DNA from: Mercenaria mercenaria
Taxonomy: Eukaryota > Mollusca > Bivalvia > Venerida > Veneridae
Length of the DNA: 64,000 bases
Reading direction: 5' to 3'
Assembly: GCF_021730395.1 (NCBI RefSeq)
Contig: NW_026463257.1
Coordinates: 1-64,000 of the forward strand
Position 1 is the stretch's first letter; each line of letters starts with the position of its first letter. This document shows positions 1-12,581 of the stretch, piece by piece. Below the pieces are notes generated by a model, which was not told where the DNA came from, made no database searches, and saw only the letters and a list, made by a program, of their open reading frames with translations. A program made the position numbers and the translations under genes.

Positions 1-1925
1 GATCACCTGCGCTGCGGTATCTACAACCACTGTAACCGCTTGATCCCCAACTTGAACATTCATGCTAAACTGCGAGGCTGACGAACTGGCAAACCTTGAA
101 CTCCCCAAGTTCACCACTGCCAGTCTCCTTCTGTCCCTCACCCTGTTCAGCACCCTTCAAGCCAGAATCCTTAGTCAACATAACTTCAGGCTGACCATTG
201 TCAATTGTCTCCTGCACAACCGCTTCAGCGCTGCTACCGGTTATACCCTGTGAATTCACTAAGCGTAATAGTTCCAACACTGCTTCAGTGATACCTGCCA
301 CTGGACTATCCAGTAGACTAGGCTCACCAAACACTGCTCTCTCAGATGCATTTTGCACCAATGCATCACCATCCGGCAGACTGTTCACCATGGTGTCATC
401 TGCCACTGACGGATCCATAGTGGGAGGGTGCACTGCCTGGCAATGTGACAACCAAACACACTGGTCCGTTTCAATTGCCTCATTTAGGCCTGGTCCTTTC
501 CGGATCGAGTGTCGGCCTTCGAACTCGACCCTTTCTTGTTTAACGGCTGGTTGACCGCACCATTGTCTGCTCCCTTTGGACAATCTCTAATGAAATGCCC
601 CTTTTCGCCACAACCATAACATGCTCCAGACATTGGTCGGCGTCTAACAGGTGACTTTCGTCTATTGTGCGAAGCTGATACGTCTTCCACCGCATACACT
701 GCATGGCGGTCCTCGTCAGTTTCAACCTTGCGCTTATCGCGTTTCACCTTGCCAAACATGGCCTGGTGAACCTGTTGATAACGGCGGACGCCATTTATTG
801 CCTGTTCCATGGTCACAGGCTCCGACATACATATATGGTGGCCAGCTTCCCTATCACTCAAACCCTGACAGAAACGAGTTACTGCTTGCTGATTTGAGTA
901 ATGTTCCGGAAATCACGGAACGCCTTTGTTGCCAAGGTTAAAATCCTATCTGACCAGTCCTCCAGGGACTCCCCCTGGGACTGTGACGCTTGCTGAAACC
1001 GCACCTGTGCTGTAGCCAGAAGCTCTTTCGCACCAAATCTACTTTCCAGCTTGCGCATCAACCTGTGGTAAGACAGATGCTCTCTACGATCAGTAAGGAC
1101 TGCATAGAAATCAGCAGCCGCACCTGTGAGACTCCAACACAGACAATTTAAGCGCTCCTTTTTTGTCCATTCGCAAGCTTCTGCGTAACGAACAAATTTT
1201 TGCTTAAATGCAGCCCAGTTACCCTTACCATCATAACAAAGATTTCTTGGCAACGTGTTGATAACATCCCTAGCACGCTTCCGTCGCGCTAGAAGACCCT
1301 CATCAGTACGTGTATTCGAGCTAGAACTACGGCCTGGCCGTGTACTAACTTCATCATCAGAGCTGCTATCACTGTCCGAAAAACTTGATTTTCCAGACTT
1401 GAAACTAAACTTCTTCGGTGTAGTGTCTCGTACAGGTGTGTGTACCTTATATGTACGATGAGCCCCTGTGGAAGTCACACCACTAGTAGCCGTGCTAAAT
1501 ACTGTAGGTGTTGAACCGTCCACCGTGGAAGCATCCACACTGTGCCGTCTCACAGTGAAAGGGCTTGCCACAGTGGAAAGTCCAGCACCACCGCTTCCAC
1601 TCATGGCAGGGTTAGACAGGGTAGGAAAGTGGCCGACACTTATTTCGGGCTCAGGCACGCCGGCGAATGATGAGAACACCTTTGGTTTGGCTGCTGGTGA
1701 AGCTTCTTCGCTGACATGTGGCTTTACCAAAGTGTTCAAAGGTTGCCATGGGTCTGTTTGATCAGTTGACTTCGGTACACTTGGAAGGAAGTCAAACTCC
1801 CCTACCGCAGGTGGACTAACCTCATCGTCAAGACCAGTTGTAAGTGCCTTATTTGGGCGAAAGTCAACTCTATCAAAGGCATTGCTTTTAACCGAACCCC
1901 TAGAGATACTTACTAAAATCCCCTC
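1..1925 (-). mobile_element. Ty3/gypsy-type LTR retrotransposon fossil, 5' part
   Basis: The visible part is the 5' half of a retrotransposon read right to left, cut by the left edge of the window. In order it has a gag-like reading region (about 1925 to 484), a CCHC zinc knuckle, a Ser/Thr- and acid-rich spacer, and the first residues of an aspartic protease with the active-site signature VVVDTAAQV (bases 1-63). Reverse transcriptase, integrase and the 3' LTR would lie outside. I could not recognise a 5' LTR or primer-binding site between 1925 and 2120. The family is inferred from the capsid pattern and the gag-pro order. The coding part is not one continuous frame and looks broken, with one or two interruptions in the visible stretch, so it is treated as a fossil. 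No age estimate is possible without the LTR pair. Confidence 0.82.
484..1739 (-). pseudogene. gag: gag of the Ty3/gypsy fossil (capsid region and CCHC knuckle)
   Basis: The reading region starts with a Ser/Thr/Pro-rich stretch. It continues into a capsid-like domain with the family pattern of aromatic and Leu residues (NWAAFKQKFVRYAEA, then LTGAAADFYAVL, then LESRFGAKELL, then ESLEDWSDRI). This matches the Retrotrans_gag type of Ty3/gypsy elements. A nucleocapsid zinc knuckle follows, CYGCGEKGHFIRDCP at about 600-645, a canonical CX2CX4HX4C. In intact relatives this protein forms the virus-like particle and binds the element RNA. Here it is a relic in the host genome. Coding-like sequence of the same composition continues upstream of 1739 to about 1925. 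Confidence 0.8.
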
Positions 1926-2166
1926 TCAACAATCGAATACAATATTTCGTTCTAGTTACACTTCAAGCTCACATTTCAACTAATTCCATATAATTCTAAA
2001 AGCTAAGCTTATTACAGTAAAGATATTCCATTCAAAGTAATTTCATTAGTCAGGATCAAAAAGTAACATACATTTATTATGATGGAACGTAACTATTCGT
2101 ACTGAATCTTTGTTATTGTTTTTCTGTAGGCAAAAGAAGAAAAACAGAGCCCTTGGACCAGACTGA
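1926..2166. other. junction between the retroelement fossil and the next gene
   Basis: No gene is visible. A pyrimidine-rich stretch ending in AG at 2129 and a second acceptor-like site at about 2190 (CTGTCTTCTAG) lie just before the first open exon of the gene on the right, so part of this may be its intron or 5' leader. Confidence 0.35.
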
Positions 2167-2256
2167 GTCGTAGAATGCCTGTCTTCTAGAAGAGGTCAAA
2201 TACAGGAGGAGGAAAATCCAGAGCGTCTTTTAGAAGCAATTCTTGCTTTATACAGA

Positions 2257-3680
2257 ATGAGTAATGTTCCCGAAACAGAAAGGCCTGATGTTCCTACGTG
2301 TAGTTACAAAGTTAGCAAACAGGTAAATAAATCAAAAGTTCAAATATAGTTTTAAGTCTTGCGCATTTGTATTGCAAAATAAAGAGGAGAATACTTTTAG
2401 ACACTGCATTTCATTTCATTCCTGTTCGAACAATTGTAATTTATATATTTAAATACCTGGAGTAAATATGACAATGTCAGATGTCATGTTCTGCATTTCA
2501 TCAGCTAGTCCTTATATATTGGACACAGTAAACCAAGAAAGACTGCTTCTCCAGTTCAGGATTTCATTTATTGTCGGACATAGACACTGGCAATTGGATG
2601 TTCCTACATTTGCATGGTAGTATTTCATTTTAGCACAATATCGAGCTTCGTTTAAGGTCTTTTATATATTTGAAAGCAGAAAGAAAGTGTCCGATTTATC
2701 GGTAATAGATTATTCTTAACTAAGGTTTAAAGTTATTGATTGGAATGATATATTTTCAGATGCGTAATGAAGTATTCAAAGTCAGTCCCACAATAAAAAG
2801 AATGGGTTATCGTTACCGAACATTTTACATATATGCTGTTAAACCCAAAAGTGTAGCAGATGAGGAAATGAGGAGGAAGCGAATTTGTTCTGTGCTGAAA
2901 AGATATGGTATTTACCGTTTCGAAATAGCTCCATGTGCTGAAAATGTCATGGATTTTATGCACGTTGGAGCCGAAATAGAAGTTAGATCAAATACACCAT
3001 ACCCGCTTAGATCACGCGAACCCGGGACTGTCAAAGGCGGCACGCTCGGCTGTTTTGTAAATATGAATGATGGAGAAGAACAATGCGGTCTTCTTTCTAA
3101 ACACGTTTCTGAACATTGCAGAGATGTGTATTATGTCTGTAAAGGAAACAGTAAAATTATCGGTCATATGCTAGAAAGCACAAACAAATATCAACCAAAT
3201 GGTCTTGATATTTCCGCTGCATTAATGAACGAACCTATAAGTGAAGAAGGAACAATGTTCAAGGACACACGTCAAGCTCTTTTGAAAGGAAAGTTATACG
3301 AATACCTTGAGGATGAAGAGGATGCGATATGTAGCAGTGGACAGTCTGTATATATTTATGGAGCAAAATCAAACCCTGGCAAAGGTGAAATTACAATGCC
3401 ATTTGTTGATAGTGGACTCTCGTCTACATTAATTCAAGTAGAAGACCAAGTGTGTTCCGATGGAACAATCCAAGGACGTTTTGCAGAAAAAGGCGACAGT
3501 GGCTCAATCGTGTGTGTTGAGGATCCAAACAGGAAAGAAGTACATGTCCTTAGCATGGTAATGGGGACTCCAGACTTGGATGATTTTCCATCGACAAGAA
3601 GAACATATCTTACAATTCCATTGTCAAAAGGATTACAACAGTTACAACATAATACTGGAAAACAATTCAAACTTTGCTAA
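2257..3680 (+). CDS. trypsin-fold (PA clan) serine-protease-like protein, two exons
   Basis: Spliced model: exon 1 from ATG 2257 to 2322 (MSNVPETERPD... ending VSKQ) with donor GTAAAT at 2323, and exon 2 from 2760 (acceptor TATTTTCAG) to the stop at 3678-3680, giving about 328 residues. Both exons are phase 0 and the frame is open through the join. The frame also stays open upstream of 2257 to 2167, so an earlier exon entering at an acceptor near 2190 is possible. The C-terminal two thirds carries the expected triad order of chymotrypsin-fold enzymes: His in LLSKHV (3102), Asp in GLDIS (3207) and Ser in KGDSGSIVC (3498). The GDSG box is canonical. The spacing (35 and 97 residues) fits the fold, though the His context is not the usual AAHC. 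The N-terminal 100 residues, with a basic RRKRICSVLKRYG helix-like stretch, are not recognised. No signal peptide or membrane segment is visible, so it may be intracellular. Activity is inferred. Confidence 0.7.
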
Positions 3681-3811
3681 CTGTGTCATTTATATCTAAT
3701 GATTGATAAAGACTTATCGATCTTTTTGTCACGATATTTTGTTTGTAAATATATTAAAATCCCGATTTTCAATGACAATTTATCGCATTTTCAAATAAGG
3801 AAATGAAATGA

Positions 3812-3817
3812 AATAAA
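3812..3817 (+). terminator. poly(A) signal of the protease-like gene
   Basis: An AATAAA hexamer lies about 130 bases after the stop codon at 3680, in an AT-rich 3' UTR. It is the first canonical signal downstream on this strand. Confidence 0.5.
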
Positions 3818-5091
3818 TATTTAGATAATATATACTAACCAATCAATCATTATTTTTGAAATTATAAGTAAATAAACGTATGATTAACACATGGTATTTT
3901 TTCAAAATATGAAATAATACTTTGAGTATCTTTCATTGATGTTTTTGCCGAAAATTGTATTTAAATTACATATTTTAAATTTGCTTTTCAATTACCATCA
4001 TTAATACATGACGTTTTTTCGGTGACATAACATCATTACCCGAACTCTGAGAAATTGTTACAATGGGTGGTGTTCACCACATTTCCCATTTCAGGTGTAC
4101 TTCAGTTGTTCTGTAAAGTGGATTTTAAGGAAGTTGATGGATTAAATATACAGTAATTTGAAGTTGTCATTTTGATGCAATCAAAATGAAAAATCTGATT
4201 ATGTCTTTATCTTGTTTTTACTAGTTCTTTTTCCTACTTATGACGACATATTTCTGCTAGCCACATATCCACTTACTCATGACGAACAAAGCTTTAAATT
4301 CACTAATCCAGTTTCGCTTCGTGATATCCATATAGGTATCGTAGCAAGGCAAAACGCGATCTGCCTGTTAACGCCCACTGCTGCCTCCTCCCTATCATTC
4401 TCCATTAACTGCGTTTGTTATTTTTCCACTTGGTACATTACGTTTTGTGGGTAACAAGAAATAGTTTAATCAGATATGTACTTCGACCCGCACTTTAACA
4501 CGTGTCAGACATACTTGATCGTCTCGTTCTGCAATTTTCATAAAAAATGTAATTTAACCTATTTGAAAATCTTATTCTGTATTCTACTTATTTTCGCGAG
4601 TAAATGATGACATCAGTGGACACTAATTGGTGTTTTCGACCTTGTTAGATAATCATCTGGATAACTCGAAACTTTTCTAAATAATAACTAGATTTTTTAC
4701 ATTTTTAGAAAAATGTAAGTTCATGAATAAGTGGTTATTTTGTTGGCAGTAATGGGCTAATATATGAAATGTACTACCTAAATTGGTACACTGTTCCACC
4801 ATACTTTGTCTTTATATCTTTCAGATTGTTAAATGTATAAATTACAAGGTGCTTCTTCAACAGTTGCAACCTCTCAAACCGTTTTAAAGATATTTGCTAG
4901 CCTTTCAAAGTATGGTACCACTTGTTAAAGTTTGCTTGCATACGCGGTTAGTGAGGTGTTGTTATATTTAACTTCCATTTTAGAAGAAAACGTTATAAAA
5001 CCTGACGTACAAAAGTAGAAACATAGCTGTACCTCATATCATATATGTTACTAGCAATCATGTCAAAAAGTGTGTGAAATTTCATCAAGTT
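3818..5091. other. anonymous intergenic DNA
   Basis: AT-rich sequence with stops in all frames. I see no conserved motif, tRNA or exon with convincing splice sites. Confidence 0.5.
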
Positions 5092-5300
5092 AAGCTCACC
5101 TGAGCACAACGTTGTGATTGCTCTTAGTCAGTCTCCTATTGTTGTCCGTCGTGTGTCGTCCACAATTTTACTGTTAAGTCCGTAGATGTAAAAAATTTGC
5201 CCAAACGTAATACAACTTGCATAAGTTGCCTAAATATATTCTTGTTTGATACTTTGTTATCAAGGACAAACACTAGGTCACTACGCCAAGCCATAGATAA
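5092..5300 (+). repeat. fragment of the AGCTCACCTGAGCAC bivalve repeat
   Basis: This starts with the same terminal sequence (AGCTCACCTGAGCACAA), followed by the CCGTCGTGTGTCGTCCACAA stretch, as the long copy at 13257. It loses similarity after about 200 bases. The terminal palindrome is degraded here, so it is an old 5' fragment. Confidence 0.6.
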
Positions 5301-6859
5301 ACCTTGTTGTTACAATTAACTTATTCCTATTTATAATAATTGTGCTTCTGAACCTTTAGTCGAATTTCACACATCAGTTAAGTGTTATTTTCCGCGTTAT
5401 TAATGTCATCACTAAAGAAGAAGCTATAAAGATATGACAGAAATTAAGAGGTTAAAGCAGGAAAGCAATCCTTTGTGGTTTGTACACTTGTTGAAAGTTA
5501 TACAAAGATTTAGCAGACCCGGGTCCGAGGTTTTAAAGCAGTGTAATGTGAGCAGTCTTAGGACTCGACCCTCTGCTCTTCCCACAGTTTAGGTCAAAAT
5601 TTTCAACACCTTCTTTTCCAACAAGTTTGGCATAGAATGTATAATTGACACTGAAAAATGATGAAGTGGGTGAATTTAAAAGGTAGATAATGGTAAAAAT
5701 GTATATAAATTTTCTGCATTATTAAAATAGTTGCAACGGTTTATTATGCACAATAGTTTTGGTTATTGATAAGAATATCTTGTAAAAAGCTTATGTCAAT
5801 AGGTTTGTATCACTAGTCACTTTCAGATACTCACTTATTGGGTTTTTTGCAAAGTTATTTTTCGCCTAAAATATGTAGGTTAGTCCTTTTAATATTGACT
5901 TTAATATTGACTTTAATATTGACTTTGATTAGGACAAAGCTGTAGACTTGTCTCAAAACCCAGATTTAAAACCTTTGTACCTGATGTTTTATAAACAATA
6001 CAAAAGACAGAAGCTAAATATGTTTTAGATTTCTAAATGAAATTCTAGTTATCTGACTTGAAAATCCGATAAATGTTGTTTTTTTAATATTGCCAATATC
6101 AAAAGGCAAAAGTGTAACGGAGTAAGGTTATGCCATACCCAAGCGTAGCAACTTATTATGTCGCCACTACAAGTCAATTTAATAAATGTAAAATATTTTA
6201 TTTTATTTTTCTAAATGCTGAACAATGAATGAATTAGTAAATAAATAAATCGACACTAAACTATTAAGCTGCTTTCAAAAGCCTGCTAAAAACCCACTTC
6301 TTTGTACAATATTTTGTTAACTGACCGATACATTGATGTTTTCTTTTCTTCTTCTTCATAAAACAACGTAGAACAGTATTTTATCCTAGGGTCACTTAAA
6401 TACTTTTAAATATGTATGTATGTTTATCTTGTTTAATCTATACGGTTTACATTCACGATTTTTGTTAATATTAATGTGGAATGCATTATTTTTGTATGCG
6501 TATTTGTTTGTATTTTTACAACTTATTCTGCAAAGCACTTTTGAACGTGTACATGTGCATGAAAAGAGTGCTATATAAATGTGGTATAATAAATAAATAA
6601 ATATAAATGGATATTAACTGTTTATCTTAAACAGCTAATATGTATAGATTTTCAAGACGATCAGCCGCCTCATCCTATAACTTCTGTTTGTACCCTGAAA
6701 AAAAAGCAAACATTTGTTCGGACATTTCAGTCTTTGTGTTAGTTTTCATTTTTTTGTGAACAGATTAAGTATTTTGGAAAATATTAAATTGGCACATGTT
6801 TCGCATCTTACTGACATGTTAAAAGTGCATTTGGAGAGAAAAATACGATAAGGTAATTT
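5301..6859. other. anonymous DNA 3' of the lectin gene
   Basis: AT-rich, with no gene seen. It includes a short tandem repeat at 5893-5930 (TTTAATATTGAC, just over three copies). The lectin gene to the right reads towards this stretch, so its 3' UTR and poly(A) site should fall at the right-hand end. Confidence 0.45.
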
Positions 6860-8192
6860 TTACCTTAGTTCGCATAATGCAGACCTAGACGAAGTACAAG
6901 ACGTATCTGCCCATCTGAAATGGAATTTATGATGGAATATTGCACAGTCTTCACCACTGTGTGCATCCTGTGGCTCTCCTGGATTCCAGTCAAAGTATGG
7001 ACCTACGGTTTCTCCACCGTACCATTTCCATCTTCCTTCCGTAAGTTCATCCGTCATACCAAGCCAATAATCTCGTACTAGAAATGGGATAATTTCAAAA
7101 TTAGCACAATACTATGAAGTGACTTACCTACACTTTTAGGTCAAAAATATTTTCTCTCAAAAAACGTGACTACTGTTACAAACGTATTGCTTTTTGAAAG
7201 ATGATCAATAACCAAAATTATTGTGCAGAAAGTAGTAAAACCGTTGCGACGATTTTGAAATAATGCAGAAAATTTACATTTTTCATACATTTTTACCAAT
7301 ATCTAACTTTTATTTTCACCCATTTTATCAATTTTCAGTGTTATATGTACATTTTATGCCAAATTTGGTGGATATAGACATGCTGAAAATTTTCACCCGA
7401 ACCCGAATTGTTGGCGTGCGAAACAATGGCTCATTGTAGATATTTCTCAGTTCTTGATTAATAAGCTTGTGTATAAGTTTACTATGATTGAAATGTTGTG
7501 TGTTTGTTAACGAAGTAAACATCGTACCCTTTAGATGATCGCCCATGTAACCTTTTAGAAACATATTTTCCTCAGATGTTTCTACATGCACCAATCTACT
7601 TTGAAATTCATGTTGATCTCGGCAGTAATTCTGAAATAAGTTTTGGTATCATTTAATATAAAAAGGACACTAAGGGTGTTCAGCGTAACATAGTACAATA
7701 TTAAGTTTTTTCACAGAGCCAATACCATATATTATATTTTCACATTATCGAAAATATAAATCTTCGTTCAAGAATGAAAAAAATGGAACATGCACGTATT
7801 TCTATTTAATCTCTTTAATCGTTTAATTACAGCAAATATCATATTATTCACTTAGAGAAGTCTAATATTTCTCTTGGATAAAGCATGTGATAAAACGGAT
7901 TGATTATTTTGTATTATATAAAATATATGTATTTTGGATAATAATAAAATAATACATTGTGTATGAACGATCACATTATTTCTCATTTTTATCCATCTTC
8001 CATCTATATCAGACTTAACGTCATAAAGCTGAAAGATAGAAAAAAAAAACTGGACTCATTTCTAGCATTATCACAACGTATGCGCAGTGGCTACCTCAGC
8101 TTCGGTAAAGTGCACATTGTTTGTTCCAAAAAGATAGCAGGAACCTTTAAATGCCAACCAGCCATCTGGACAATCCGTTGCCAGGGTTAGAC
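6860..8192 (-). CDS. C-type lectin domain protein, three CTLD exons (copy E)
   Basis: Three exons on the minus strand assemble into a complete long-form C-type lectin domain. Exon a is 8192-8095 (acceptor CTTTTCAAAG; DCPDGWLAFKGSCY...FTEAE; donor GTAGCC, phase 0). Exon b is 7630-7528 (acceptor TTATTTCAG; NYCRDQHEFQSRLVHVET...; donor GTACGA, phase 1). Exon c is 7077-6860 (acceptor CCATTTCTAG; VRDYWLGMTDE...WNPGEPQ...ALCELR, stop). Six cysteines are present, placed as in long-form CTLDs. The family folds into a small lectin domain, usually secreted and often used in molluscs for binding microbial sugars. The sugar/Ca2+ loop reads EPQ rather than EPN or QPD, and the WND box reads WAD, so Ca2+-dependent binding may be altered. 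The signal-peptide exon should lie upstream (above 8192); I could not identify it. This is the only cluster member with all CTLD exons open in the window. Confidence 0.85.
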
Positions 8193-9627
8193 CTTTGAAA
8201 AGTAAAGCAGAACAATTCAGAAGAGAAGATATTATATGAACCAATACCTATATATGATACAAATGTATATGAGAAGACCATATCAAGTAAGCATAATGCG
8301 AAAGAACGACCTGCTTGAAACAATTACATTGTGAAAGATTAAAAGGTTCTTGTAGATAGTCAACATTTACCTACAAAAACAAACATTTTAAACCTCTGCA
8401 GTAGAAGACATTATGTAAGACACAGGCATAGTTTTTAATGTAACTAAACAAACTGCATCTGAATAATTGGAGAAGATAGCTTATTTTAGTTATATCAATA
8501 GATATAAAACACTACACTCTTAAGGCCTATGTTATTTTGAAATTATGAATTAGGTGGGTGGGGTACATGATATTATTTCTGAGGAATTTCGATGTTATTG
8601 TAAAACAAATTTTATTTCAATGTAACAATACATTAAAACCATGCAGTGCTGAACTCTTACTTTAGTCAAAAGACTAAAGTGGGAAAAGTTATCAGTATGT
8701 TAGGGTCACAATTTTCGGGGTAAGTATTCTATATCATCAAGCATAAATGCGAAAAAGTATAACATACATAGTAAAGCTGAACTATCCGTGTAAATGAGCT
8801 GAGAGCTATTTTTCTATTTCCATTTATTACTTTTCTAAAAAACACATTACAATTAACCAGGTGTCGGTAAAATTTGTCAGTTTTGTGCACATGCCTTTAC
8901 ACATTAAAGAAGTCCCAACTATAAGTATGGTGTGCGAGAAGGGCCTGAGCGCTTACGTAGTGCGCATTTACAGGGAGTGTATTGCATTTTCAAGTACTTG
9001 ATATTTTCCACTTTGGTTAAAAAGCAAATACATTTTTGTGGATAATGACTGACTACAGAAGGAATATCACGGTAATAAAAATAAGCTGGACCTACAGAAT
9101 GCAATGCTACAACCTACTAAACTTCAAAGTTTAAGTTTTTGCTTTAATAACAGGTGAAAAAGCTAGAACTCTATGATAAAAATCAAATAGATCGTTTCGG
9201 AAGTGTTAGAGAGTGAGAAAGCAAACACATCCTACGTAGTATTTAGCATGGATGATTTTGCACTGGTGTTAGTTAAATGAATGGTTACAGACTTCTATCC
9301 GCATGGCGCCTGGTATAGTGGTAGGAGTTGGGAGGTAGTTGGCTAGCACAATAAAGGTGTCTCATAAGCCAATTTGGCTGTCCCTTTCAATAAGGGTGAT
9401 ACTATAATAAAAAAGACCTTTACCTTTATACAGTAGGGATATGTTTGTTTTACATGTAACATGAAAGCATTAACCCCTAGTGAAAATATTATGCATGTGG
9501 CGTTCACTGTTTATGTATAATTGTAATATTATATTTTGACGTTACACTGATACAAACAAATACCATTTATATATAAATAAAAACAAGCAAACAAACAAAC
9601 AACAACGGGAAAAATGTTTATCTATTT
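8193..9627. other. 5' flank or first intron of the lectin gene; no exon identified
   Basis: The signal-peptide exon of the lectin gene is expected here or further right, ending in phase 1. I saw no convincing hydrophobic start exon with a donor. The rest is anonymous AT-rich DNA. A degraded tRNA-like string (GGTATAGTGGTAGGAG at about 9312) is probably SINE debris. Confidence 0.35.
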
Positions 9628-9893
9628 TATTTTGTTGGGTTTAGAGTAACATCAAAACCACACATTTAACTTTTTCCAGGTTTTTTTGGCGGGGAAAACC
9701 TCCAGGGGCCCCTCCAAACATTTTTTCGGGCTCAGTTGAGTACCTACATAGAGGCAGAGACCTTCGAAAAGTCAGCTGGTGGCTTCCTTACATGAAGAAG
9801 TTTACACCTAAAGTGAGGTTTCGACCCCACGTCGGTGGCAAGAAATTCGAAGTCAGCGACCTTGGCCATCCGGTCACGGAGGCATCTATAGAA
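9628..9893 (-). mobile_element. tRNA-headed SINE (Ser/Leu-like head), reverse orientation
   Basis: Read on the minus strand, this starts with a tRNA-like head (GCCTCCGTGACCGGATGGCC, then AAGGTCGCTGACTTCGAA and GGGGTCGAAACCTCAC as a B-box-like segment). A central domain follows with the CTTACTTTTGAAGG/TGCCC-type core seen in a widespread bivalve SINE, and it ends with the ...CTAAACCCAACAAAA tail at 9628-9650. A second, shorter copy of the same family lies at 21842 on the plus strand. It was moved by RNA polymerase III transcription and LINE machinery, and has no coding capacity. Confidence 0.65.
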
Positions 9894-11905
9894 GTAATGT
9901 TTGAAATATCTATCATTATGAAATTCTCACGCTGATTTTCATTCCTGTGAAGTGAACAGTTATGTCTACGTTTTTCTTTGCAAGTATTAAACTTATATAT
10001 TCAATTAAATTTCGATACCATAAAATGATACTCAATGATATTTACCGCCAGAAATTACAAATGGTTTGTCGAATACATGTACAGCATACTTTTAATTACA
10101 AAAGTTTACACAGCACGAGGGTCAGAAAGCACGCAATTTACGTTTTTGAACGTATATATGAAACGTCATGCTTGAAATGTAAATAAAGGAACAAAAGTAA
10201 TTTTCTACATGTTCGTGTAAAAGATCGAACTGTGATTGTCGATGTTTCCGATACAGAATATATATGAACGTATATATACGAGCCGTTTCATCTTATGGGA
10301 CTTACAGGAACATAGTAAGCGATTGTTTATTTATTTTATTTATGTTCTAGTAACCTTTGACACCGATTTCGAGGACAAGCCGTATTTGTGACACATACAT
10401 GTCTGTTGTTGGGCTGGAAAAAGATAGATCCAAAATTTAAACTAAGAGCTATATTGCATAACTTCTTCGTCATTTCTGTGCATAGAATTCGATTGCTATT
10501 TCGTTAGAATATCAGAAAATTACTGGAAATAAAACATATCTTTGAAAAAGTCCTGATCTTTCATCATTTTTTTGGTTGGCGTATGTTTACAAATTTTATG
10601 TTAGTAGGCCGTCATGTCCAAGAAGCCATGTAAAATGATAATTTTGATGACACATTGGTTTTATTTTGTAATTGTGAGTGATCGTTACGTGATCAGAAAG
10701 ATCGGACAGTGGGATGTTATAAAAAGTGATGTTTTATTTAGATTAGAAAGTGAATCGCACTATACAATAATGAATTCTAAGGTAAAATACTCCTTTTACT
10801 TCGGTCACTGAAGAAAACATGGCGGACATATTTTTGTAAAATATCGGTGCACGTGTGATTTGTGTAACCCACTTTAACTACGTTTTCTTAGAAAACTTAC
10901 GCTCAGCTCATTTACACTGACGTATCCTTGATTGATGAATATATATATTGTATAGATATAAGAGACTTACGGTACCAAATACTTACCCCGAAAATCCTGT
11001 GCATTTTCCTCTTGTGCACTGGAACACGCTTTTGAGTGTCATTGATACTTTATAATTTACTCGGAGATACATTTTTTTATTAGTATTAGTTTCTCTTAGA
11101 CCTCCGTGCATTTCTCGCGTTGTTACGACAATCTTAGTTTTACACAGGAATTTTGCATGGTCAAAATAGCATAGGCCTTAAAATGTATTCAATGAATTAA
11201 ATGGTAAAACTCTGATCAGTTTTATTTATGAAGACATTTTGAAAACATTTCTTACATTGACTTTGAATTATGGAATACACTATTCAATAACCATTGCTAT
11301 ACTACGTAATGGAATTTTACCTCAACAGAGTCAAACTATTACTTCTATAATACATATTTATATAATGCGCATCCTTTAACATTTGATTGCTTTTTGTACG
11401 TTTAGACAGGTATTAACTATGTATGGACTTCTTGCAAATCCGTGAAACGCGCTAGCGATTCTAAGATGAGTTGCTAGAAGTCCCAACGTTAGAATTCAGG
11501 ATCAATAAGCTTTGTTAGATATTGCTCATTTTTAAATTATATTTCATTTTAACTCATTTTATCTACTTCAACTTATACACTTGCTAAGCTAAATCATGTT
11601 TCTTTTGCAATTTACAATATATGCATTTCAGCGTGATCTTTATTTTACCCGACTTAAGGGTATGCGAAAAGTTATGAGACAAATCGATATGTACGGATCT
11701 GTATATGAACACACAGTTCGGTATCAATATGTCGGTGGTGAATTAGCTGTGTAAAGATATCATGATTTACCTGCAGCACAGGAATGTAGCGAGCTCAAAA
11801 ACATAAAATATGAATCGCCCCTCGTACAGTTCAAAATTTAACGTGAAAACTGAAAAAACGCAATCAGTAACGTTTACTTGAAAACATGAAATAATAAAAA
11901 CATTT
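9894..11905. other. anonymous DNA
   Basis: No gene recognised. Small open frames (for example at 9962-10186 and 10614-10811) show no family signature or splice context. Confidence 0.45.
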
Positions 11906-12118
11906 GAGCCGTGCCATGGGAAAACCAACATAGTGGCTCTGCGACCAGCATGGATCCAGACCAGCCTGCGCATCCGCGCAGTCTGGTCAGGATCCATGCT
12001 GTTCGCTTTCAAAGCCTATTGAAATTAAAGAAACTGTTAGCGAACAGCATGGATCCTGACCAGACTGCGCGGATGCTGGTCGCAGAGCCACTATGTTGGT
12101 TTTCTCATGGCGCGACTC
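11906..12118. mobile_element. palindromic MITE, GAGCCGYGCCATG family (copy 1)
   Basis: The ends are inverted (GAGCCGTGCCATGGGAAAAC on the left; the complement of GAGTCGCGCCATGAGAAAAC on the right) and nearly the whole element is self-complementary. Inside are nested inverted repeats built from CAGCATGGATCC and GACCAGACTGCGC. Each side is flanked by ATTT, a likely 4-bp target duplication. It is non-coding and non-autonomous. Two more copies lie at 21555 and 40418. Confidence 0.8.
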
Positions 12119-12581
12119 ATTTAATTTTTTTCTTACCAGTTCCGCACACAAGTAGAAATACGTAAACAATCATTTGTCTAGTTAGCTATTTATCGACAAG
12201 TCCTTCTGAAGGCACGCAACAAGCTACACAATGTTTAAAAGTGAGATAACCTTTGAGCAGTTTTACAAAAATAGAACATAATGTATGTACTAGTATATTG
12301 TAATGATAACCTGAGTTTAACATGTTCAACCACAGTGCATTTCATACTTAAAGGCACTGGCCTCCAGAACGTATGACAATAAAAAAAGAGAAAATTTGTA
12401 GGTATCAGGAAACTAATGCTATATTCCTTTTAAAAGATAACTTTGAAACTTAATGATTAACAGACATATGTTTTGGAAATATCTGAGAATTCATTGGTTC
12501 TATTACTTTTTAAGCGTTTGTAAAACTTTGCTTAAGATTCACTGCCTTATATTTAACGTTTGTTAAATACAATAGGCAATA
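12119..12581. other. anonymous DNA
   Basis: Nothing recognised beyond AT-rich sequence. Confidence 0.4.

Noticed and set aside
65-583. Separate host gene on the minus strand
   Set aside because: It lies between the gag zinc knuckle and the protease signature, so it is the spacer part of the retroelement.
9305-9330. tRNA fragment GGTATAGTGGTAGGAG
   Set aside because: No matching acceptor or T arm nearby; probably SINE debris.
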